Shown here in pieces: positions 58,423 to 64,000 of a stretch of DNA of 64,000 nt (position 1 is the first letter of the stretch; the number at the start of each line of letters is the position of its first letter). This stretch comes from Proteiniclasticum aestuarii (GTDB taxonomy: Bacteria > Bacillota > Clostridia > Clostridiales > Clostridiaceae): positions 124,001 to 188,000 of the forward strand of contig NZ_JAFNJU010000005.1 of assembly GCF_017368455.1 (NCBI RefSeq). The letters run 5' to 3'. The notes under the pieces were generated by a model. That model searched no databases. It had not been told where the DNA came from and was given only the letters and a program-made list of their open reading frames with translations. The translations under genes were made by a program, and so were the position numbers.

Positions 58423-61400
58423 ATGAGACTGGAAGGATTAAGACAGGAGCTCTACAAGGACAAGACCTTCAAAGAGCTCCGCAATGGAATAAAAGACAGG
58501 AAATATCCCGTAGGCGTGTATGGGGTTTCGGAGTCGGCGAAGGCTTTCCTCATTTCTGCACTCTTCGGAAAGGAAAAGGAAAGCCTGTTTGTGTTTGCCT
58601 CAAAAGACATGGATGCCAAAAACCTTTATGAAGATCTGCTGCTTTATGAGAGCGAGGTCTATTACTTTCCTGCGAAGGAAGCGGTTTTCTATAACATAGA
58701 TGCCATTTCCGGAGACCTTAGGTGGGAAAGACTGAAGGTCATGAAGGAGCTCATGAATGGAAAGAAGAAGATCATCGTGACCACCATTGAAGCTCTGGCG
58801 TCCACCTATGCGCCTTTTGACTATTTCAGGGAGTATTTCTTCACCATAGAGAAGGACATGGAGATCGATCTCAAGGATCTGGCGCAGAAACTCACAAGCT
58901 CCGGGTACTTCCGAGCGGAACTGGTGGAGGGGAAAGGGGAATTCGCCTTAAGAGGAGGGATTCTCGACGTGTTTCCGCCGGATGGCCAGCTTCCCTATAG
59001 AATCGAGCTCTTCGGGGACGAGATCGATTCCATACGAACTTTCAATGCGGAAACCCAGAGAAGTATTGAGCAGGTGGATTCCTTTGAAATCTTCCCTGCC
59101 AAGGAAATTATTCTGGATGAGCAGCGCATGAGAAAAGGGGCGGAAGCCATACAAAGTGAGCTGGATTCCATTATTCGAAACAAGGCGAAGCGTAAAGGTT
59201 ATGAGAAGGAAGCCCTGGAGAAACTGAAAAGCCATACGGCTTCGAATCTGGAGTACCTGAAGGAAGGCATGTTCTTTGACAATGTGGATGCCTTTCTTCC
59301 CTATTTCTTCGACCAGCCTTCCACGTTCTTCGATTTCATCGGAAAAGGAAAGATCATCATAGATGATACTGCCAATTCCCTAGGAAAACTGGAGTCCACC
59401 TATATGGAATTCAGGGAGGATTATGAGGCGTTCCTTGCACGTGGTGAGATTATGCCTACCCAGGGGGATATCCTCATCGACAAGGATTTTCTCATCGACA
59501 CCCTGAGAGACGGAGAGGTCATCACCCTCAATCAGTTCCAGAAGACGGAGCGTTTTCTTCCACCCAGAGCCCTCGTAAGCTTCAATCAGATGACCATCTA
59601 CAACTATCAGGGTCAGCTGGATATGCTGATCGCAGACATCAAGGAAAAGAAGAAAAGAGGCTACACGGTGGTGATTCTTGCAGGAACCCGTCCCAGGGGA
59701 GAGCGGCTTGTGGATGTCCTCAGAGACAAGGGAATCGAATCCGTCTATAAGGATACTTTAAGCACGCTGGATTATGCTAATGTAGTCATAACCTTTGGAA
59801 ATCAGCTGAGAGGGTTCGAGTTTCCGGACCTGAAGCTTGCGCTTATTTCAGACAAGGAAGTCTTTGGAGAAGCCAAAAGGAAGAAGAAGAAAAAGATCAA
59901 CAAGGGCAAAGGTCTTGCTAAGATCAACAGCTTCACGGAGCTGAAGAAAGGCGATTACGTCGTTCATGTGAATCACGGAATCGGTGTATTTCTTGGCATC
60001 AGACAGCTGGAAGCCCAGGGGCTCATAAGAGACTATCTTGAAATCCAGTATGACCGAAACGATAAACTGTTCATACCGGTGGAACAGCTGGATATGGTCC
60101 AGCGCTATATCGGGACAGAAGGCAAAGACCCCAAGATCAATAAGCTCGGGGGTCAGGAGTGGAGCAAAGCCAAGGCGAAAGTCAAGCGCTCTGTGGATGA
60201 GATCGCGGAGGATCTGGTGAAGCTCTATGCGGAAAGAGAAAAGGTCCGTGGATATCAGTTCAGTGACGATACAGAGTGGCAGAAACAGTTTGAGGACGAG
60301 TTTGCCTATGAAGAAACAGAGGATCAGCTGAAATCCGCTGAAGAGATCAAGAAGGACATGGAAGAAGCCAAGGTCATGGACAGACTGCTCTGCGGAGATG
60401 TGGGATACGGAAAGACGGAAGTGGCCATGAGAGCGGCATTCAAGGCCGTGATGGATTCCAAGCAGGTGGCTGTTCTTGTACCCACCACCATCCTTGCCGA
60501 GCAGCACTATCATTCCTTCCGCAAGAGATTCAAGGGATACCCCATGAAAGTGGATATGATCTCCAGATTCAGAAATCCCAAGGAGCAGAAGGAGACCCTG
60601 CGAAAGCTCAAGGAAGGCAATGTGGACATCCTCATCGGAACCCATAAGATTCTATCCAAGAGTGTTCAGTGGAAGGACCTGGGTCTGCTCATCGTGGATG
60701 AGGAGCAGAGATTCGGGGTTGCCCATAAGGAGAAACTGAAAAGCGCCAAGAAGAACGTGGATGTGCTTACGCTCTCGGCGACGCCGATTCCGCGAACCCT
60801 CCATATGTCCTTATCGGGTATACGAGATATTTCCCTTATTGAGACGCCTCCTGATGAAAGATATCCCATCCAGACCTATGTGGTGGAATTCAACGAGCAG
60901 CTGGTAAGAGATGCCATCCTCAGGGAGAAGGCGCGAAATGGACAGGTGTACTTTGTGCATAACAGAGTGGATGATATCCATGTGGTGCACAGCTACCTTT
61001 CCAAACTGGTGCCGGAAGTGGTGTTTGATGTGGCCCATGGTCAGATGAATGAAAGAGAGCTGGAAAATGCCATGAAGAACTTCATGGAGAACATGACGGA
61101 CGTTCTCATCTGCACCACCATCATCGAAACAGGCATGGACATCCAGAACGTCAATACCATCATCGTGGACAATGCCGACAAGCTGGGACTGTCACAGCTC
61201 TACCAGTTGAGAGGCAGAGTGGGCAGAACCAACAGAATCGCCTATGCGTATCTGACCTACAAGAAGGACAAGGTGCTCACTGAAGTGGCTGAAAAGCGGC
61301 TTCGTGCACTGAAAGACTTCACAGAGCTTGGTTCGGGATTCAAGATCGCCATGCGGGATCTTGAAATCCGAGGCGCGGGAAATCTCATGGGTAAAGCGCA

Positions 61401-61959
61401 GCATGGGCAGATGTCTGTGGTAGGGTATGACCTCTATGTGAAGATGCTTGATACAGCCATCAAGATGATCACGGGAGAAATCATGGAAGAGAAGGTGGAC
61501 ACCACCATCGACATGAAGATCGATGCGTATATTCCGTCTTCCTATATTGCGGAAGAAGCCCATAAGATTGAAGTCTACAAGAGAATCGCCTCCATGGAGA
61601 GCGAAGAGGACTATGAGGACATCAAGGAAGAGCTTCTGGACCGTTTCAGTGATATACCGGACTCCTTGTACAATCTCATGGACATCGCAAGACTGAAGTT
61701 CTATGCGAACCGTGCCGGCGTGCTGGAGATTAGAGACCGCGGCAGGGATATCCTGATCACCTTCGCCTCTTCCGAGAAACTGACACCGGAGAAGGTGGAT
61801 GTATTCCTGAAGAAGTATGCAGCAAGAACAGAGTTCCAGAGAAAGGAACCTGCTGTGGCATTCAAAATCACAGAAAAGGAAAAATACCAGACCATGGATG
61901 CTTTGACCAGGCTCATGAAGGAGCTCATAGAAGCGGACGCAGTTGCAAAAGAGGCCTAA
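58423..61959 (+). CDS. mfd: Transcription-repair coupling factor
   Basis: 1178 residues. DNA translocase that removes RNA polymerase stalled at lesions and recruits UvrAB. Domains in order: UvrB-like N-terminus (about 1-350), RNA-polymerase-interacting CarD-like domain (about 510-580, LKKGDYVVHVNHGIGVFLGI), helicase core with Walker A CGDVGYGKTEVA, DEEQRFG, TLSATPIPRTLHMSLSG, LIETPPDER and QLRGRVGR, and the C-terminal regulatory domain (from about 1010). Full length. The next gene's -35 box is inside its last codons. Confidence 0.97.
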   Translation: MRLEGLRQELYKDKTFKELRNGIKDRKYPVGVYGVSESAKAFLISALFGKEKESLFVFASKDMDAKNLYEDLLLYESEVYYFPAKEAVFYNIDAISGDLRWERLKVMKELMNGKKKIIVTTIEALASTYAPFDYFREYFFTIEKDMEIDLKDLAQKLTSSGYFRAELVEGKGEFALRGGILDVFPPDGQLPYRIELFGDEIDSIRTFNAETQRSIEQVDSFEIFPAKEIILDEQRMRKGAEAIQSELDSIIRNKAKRKGYEKEALEKLKSHTASNLEYLKEGMFFDNVDAFLPYFFDQPSTFFDFIGKGKIIIDDTANSLGKLESTYMEFREDYEAFLARGEIMPTQGDILIDKDFLIDTLRDGEVITLNQFQKTERFLPPRALVSFNQMTIYNYQGQLDMLIADIKEKKKRGYTVVILAGTRPRGERLVDVLRDKGIESVYKDTLSTLDYANVVITFGNQLRGFEFPDLKLALISDKEVFGEAKRKKKKKINKGKGLAKINSFTELKKGDYVVHVNHGIGVFLGIRQLEAQGLIRDYLEIQYDRNDKLFIPVEQLDMVQRYIGTEGKDPKINKLGGQEWSKAKAKVKRSVDEIAEDLVKLYAEREKVRGYQFSDDTEWQKQFEDEFAYEETEDQLKSAEEIKKDMEEAKVMDRLLCGDVGYGKTEVAMRAAFKAVMDSKQVAVLVPTTILAEQHYHSFRKRFKGYPMKVDMISRFRNPKEQKETLRKLKEGNVDILIGTHKILSKSVQWKDLGLLIVDEEQRFGVAHKEKLKSAKKNVDVLTLSATPIPRTLHMSLSGIRDISLIETPPDERYPIQTYVVEFNEQLVRDAILREKARNGQVYFVHNRVDDIHVVHSYLSKLVPEVVFDVAHGQMNERELENAMKNFMENMTDVLICTTIIETGMDIQNVNTIIVDNADKLGLSQLYQLRGRVGRTNRIAYAYLTYKKDKVLTEVAEKRLRALKDFTELGSGFKIAMRDLEIRGAGNLMGKAQHGQMSVVGYDLYVKMLDTAIKMITGEIMEEKVDTTIDMKIDAYIPSSYIAEEAHKIEVYKRIASMESEEDYEDIKEELLDRFSDIPDSLYNLMDIARLKFYANRAGVLEIRDRGRDILITFASSEKLTPEKVDVFLKKYAARTEFQRKEPAVAFKITEKEKYQTMDALTRLMKELIEADAVAKEA

Positions 61960-61971
61960 AGCCTATATAAT
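61943..61971 (+). promoter_or_regulatory. Promoter of the PrsA-like gene, inside the end of mfd
   Basis: -35 TTGCAA (61943-61948, within mfd codons), 17-nt spacer, -10 TATAAT (61966-61971). Confidence 0.7.
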
Positions 61972-62056
61972 ATTAAAATGTGTCAACGAAATGTAACATA
62001 AAGAGTTTATAATGAATAAGTCAGAAAAAGTAGATGAAAAAAGAGAGGGAATCAAC

Positions 62057-63076
62057 TTGATTAGTTTAAAGAAAAAAGTGCTCACAACCCTATCTGTATC
62101 TGTATTAGCCATCGCGCTTGCAGGATGCGGACTGGTGGAAGAAACGCCAGAATCCATCGAAGGAACTGTCCTTGCTGAAGTAGGCGATGAAAAGATCACC
62201 CAGAAGGATGTCGATACAGAAGCGGTTTCCTATATGGACAGCCTGAAGGTCACCTACGGTGAAGATATTCTGGAGCAGGAAGAAGGAAAAGAGGTCGTCA
62301 AGCAGCTGAAGGTGGATATCCTGAACAGCCTCGTGGAGATGAAGATCATCGACAAGAAGGTGGAGGAATCCGGCATGGAAACGGATACCGAAGAAATCAC
62401 CAAAGCCATCGAGGAAAGAATCGAGCAGGTGAAGCAGGCGTACAAGGCGGAAGAAGGCGCTTATGAGAAGGCTCTGGAAGATGCAGGTTTCACAGAAGAG
62501 ACCTACTATGAGTTCGTGAAGGAAGATGTCATCAGACAGAACTACTATGTGAAGCTCATGGAAGATGTGACTGTGACAGAAGATGACGTCAAGGCTTACT
62601 ACGAAGAGAACAAGGAAGCCTTCATGACACCACCTGGAGCAAACATCTATCACATCTACTTTGGAACAGATGATGCTGCCAAGGCGGAAGCGGAAGAAGT
62701 GCTGAAGATGATCAAGGAAGACGGAAAGGATTTCGCGGAAGCGGCGGAGGAATTCGGAAACGACATGTCTGCGGAAGCGGGCGGACTTCTCGGATACTAT
62801 GCTTACGACAATCAGGAGCTGTATGCTGATTTCATGGAACATGTGAAGGCGCTTGAAGAGAACGAGATTTCCGATGTGGTGAAGTCCTCAGCAGGATACC
62901 ATATCATCAAGGTGGATGGCGTTCAGAAGGAAGCTGTGCAGCAGTCTCTTGAAGAAGTGGAAGTATCCATCAACTCCAATCTTCAGACAGAAATGAAGAA
63001 CGAGAAGTATGCTTCCTCCATGGAAGAGTGGAAAGAAGAATACAATGTGAAGATCTACGAAGACAGAATCAGATAA
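62057..63076 (+). CDS. PrsA-type peptidyl-prolyl isomerase lipoprotein
   Basis: About 339 residues. Signal peptide ends at lipobox ALAGC, then a SurA/PrsA-like N-terminal helical chaperone domain (about 25-190), a parvulin domain (about 195-285; NIYHIYFGTDDAA, GKDFAEAAEEFGND, GGLLGYY, SAGYHIIKVDG) and a C-terminal helix. It folds secreted proteins outside the membrane, which may include the surface protein encoded next. TTG 62057 follows GAGAGGGA by 7 nt and starts right at the signal peptide; an in-frame ATG at 62012 lacks a site. Confidence 0.92.
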   Translation: MISLKKKVLTTLSVSVLAIALAGCGLVEETPESIEGTVLAEVGDEKITQKDVDTEAVSYMDSLKVTYGEDILEQEEGKEVVKQLKVDILNSLVEMKIIDKKVEESGMETDTEEITKAIEERIEQVKQAYKAEEGAYEKALEDAGFTEETYYEFVKEDVIRQNYYVKLMEDVTVTEDDVKAYYEENKEAFMTPPGANIYHIYFGTDDAAKAEAEEVLKMIKEDGKDFAEAAEEFGNDMSAEAGGLLGYYAYDNQELYADFMEHVKALEENEISDVVKSSAGYHIIKVDGVQKEAVQQSLEEVEVSINSNLQTEMKNEKYASSMEEWKEEYNVKIYEDRIR

Positions 63077-63092
63077 CTAGAGAACTAAACAG

Positions 63093-63131
63093 ACAGCCTG
63101 TCAGGGGATTTCCCCTGACAGGCTGTTTTTC
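63093..63131 (+). terminator. Terminator of the PrsA-like gene
   Basis: ACAGCCTGTCAGGGG pairs perfectly with CCCCTGACAGGCTGT, loop of 4 nt, then TTTTCG. Confidence 0.92.
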
Positions 63132-63171
63132 GTATGACGGATATTTCGTGAGGCATTGGATCGACAGGAAA

Positions 63172-63202
63172 AGGAAAGGGACTGCCTGGGCAGTCCCTTT
63201 GA
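63172..63202 (-). terminator. Terminator of the surface-protein gene
   Basis: Minus strand: AAAGGGACTGCC/GGCAGTCCCTTT palindromic hairpin followed by CCTTTTCC. Confidence 0.7.
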
Positions 63203-63223
63203 GCCTATTCAGTTTGATTTACA

Positions 63224-64000
63224 CTAGATGGAAGTCTTTTTCTTCCTGAGTAGTGTGAATCCTGCCAGTGCAAGGATGGCGCCCATTCCGTACCAGAGGA
63301 AGCTTCCCTGTGCACCGGTCTTTGGTAGTGTTGGTTTTGGTTTAGGTAGTGGAAGTGGTTCCACTTCTTCGATTTCCAGTATGTTCACAACAGTGAGTTC
63401 TACGGTTTCTCCGTCTTCATCGATGATGACGATCTTTTCTTCATCGTCCATGATGTAGTCTTCTGGAGCGAAGATCTCTGTGATCGTATAGGTTCCAAGT
63501 GGTAATACGACTTCTGCGATACCATCTTCATCAGTGGAAACTGTGTCGATGAGCAGGCCTTCTGCATCTTCGATTTCGAAGATGACACCTTCAACGGCTT
63601 CGTCGAAATCATCGGTCTTCACGATACGCAGGGTACCTCTTAGCTGTCTGTTCATGATGTTGTAGCCTTCTACGGTAGGTTCGTATCCTGCAAGAGGATC
63701 CTCTTCTACAGTGTAGGTATATGGGATGCCGTCTTCGTCGAATTCTGGAAGATCTGTGAAGCTATAGAGCCATCTGCCTTCTTCGTTCTCTTCAACAACC
63801 ATATCATCAATTTCCACTCCGTTCTGAAGCAGGTTGATGGTGATGGCTTCCGGTCTGTTCAGAAGGTCATCCCAGGTCTTCTCACCGTTCACGTTGGTGA
63901 TGCCGGTTCTTGTGTTCTGAATGTCGTATCCTACGATGATGGTGTTATAGCCTTCCACTGGAAGTTCGTCGATCTCATAGAGATAAGCGATGCCTTCTTC
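63224..64000 (-). CDS. LPXTG-anchored surface protein with Cna-B domains, 5' end outside the window
   Basis: C-terminal 258 residues of a larger protein; the frame stays open to the last base, so the rest lies to the right. A GTG at 63958 is internal. Two complete beta-sandwich domains are visible: a Cna-B domain (GEKTWDD, YTVEEDP, NIMNRQ) and a SpaA-like domain (LRIVKTDD, YTITEIFAPEDY, TVVNI). Each shows the Lys/Glu/Asn set that forms internal isopeptide bonds in this family. The tail has a Pro-rich linker, LPKTG, a membrane helix and KKKTSI, the sortase-A-type signal. It is probably an adhesin or pilin. No sortase gene is in view. Confidence 0.92.
   Translation of the reverse strand, partial: EEGIAYLYEIDELPVEGYNTIIVGYDIQNTRTGITNVNGEKTWDDLLNRPEAITINLLQNGVEIDDMVVEENEEGRWLYSFTDLPEFDEDGIPYTYTVEEDPLAGYEPTVEGYNIMNRQLRGTLRIVKTDDFDEAVEGVIFEIEDAEGLLIDTVSTDEDGIAEVVLPLGTYTITEIFAPEDYIMDDEEKIVIIDEDGETVELTVVNILEIEEVEPLPLPKPKPTLPKTGAQGSFLWYGMGAILALAGFTLLRKKKTSI

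Noticed and set aside
1-64000. CRISPR arrays, insertion sequences, phage genes, integrase attachment sites
   Set aside because: No regularly spaced repeats, transposase motifs, terminal inverted repeats or phage structural genes could be seen on either strand.

Overview
This 64 kb window is a chromosomal segment of a Gram-positive Firmicute, most likely a Clostridia-class anaerobe. The evidence is spoVG, strong AGGAGG-type ribosome sites, many sigma-A promoters (TTGACA-17-TATAAT type), frequent TTG starts, T-box and riboswitch leaders, lipoproteins with lipoboxes and an LPXTG surface protein. No rRNA operon, prophage, transposase or CRISPR array was seen. Both ends cut a gene: a MATE transporter on the left and an LPXTG/Cna-B surface protein on the right.

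Layout. 1-5 kb: MATE exporter tail, then a run of small membrane proteins, two lipoproteins, a cupin and an acetyltransferase. 5-10 kb: a heterodimeric ABC multidrug exporter divergent from a MarR regulator, with a palindrome across both -35 boxes. 10-12 kb: an OmpR-type two-component system. 12-15 kb: rimO, a Crp/Fnr regulator with an N-terminal Cys cluster, and a zinc-ribbon/coiled-coil pair. 15-16 kb: a lone HNH endonuclease. 16-19 kb: kbl-tdh-ACT protein for threonine breakdown. 19-22 kb: an ECF folate S-component behind a THF riboswitch, an M24 aminopeptidase, tRNA-Leu(CAG) and tRNA-Ala(GGC). 22-31 kb: T-box-metG, padR-DUF2812, tatD-yabE-like-rnmV-rsmA-lipoprotein-mrp. 31-41 kb: TPP riboswitch-thiT, degV, pepA, a second M24 peptidase, a tandem universal stress protein, T-box-asnS, murC-acetyltransferase and purR. 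41-47 kb: uxuA, an AraC regulator, a GH2 glycosidase and a Cof phosphatase. 47-51 kb: spoVG, glmU-prs. 51-58 kb: an ABC-2 exporter divergent from a two-component system and an HtrA-like protein. 57-64 kb: pth-mfd, a PrsA-type foldase and the surface protein.

The metG-tatD-yabE-rnmV-rsmA...purR-spoVG-glmU-prs-pth-mfd backbone keeps the gene order known from Bacillus subtilis near the origin, with accessory cassettes between the conserved blocks. These cassettes (padR-DUF2812; uxuA-AraC-GH2; ABC-2/two-component/HtrA-like) hold most of the unusual biology.

The most notable observation is that the HtrA-like protein has lost all three catalytic-triad residues and is probably a pseudoprotease in a signalling or export cassette. 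Other points of interest are transcription terminators whose hairpins contain the -35 box of the next promoter, the PadR and MarR operator layouts, and several genes of 44-60 codons. All coordinates, motifs and starts were read by eye; no database search was run.
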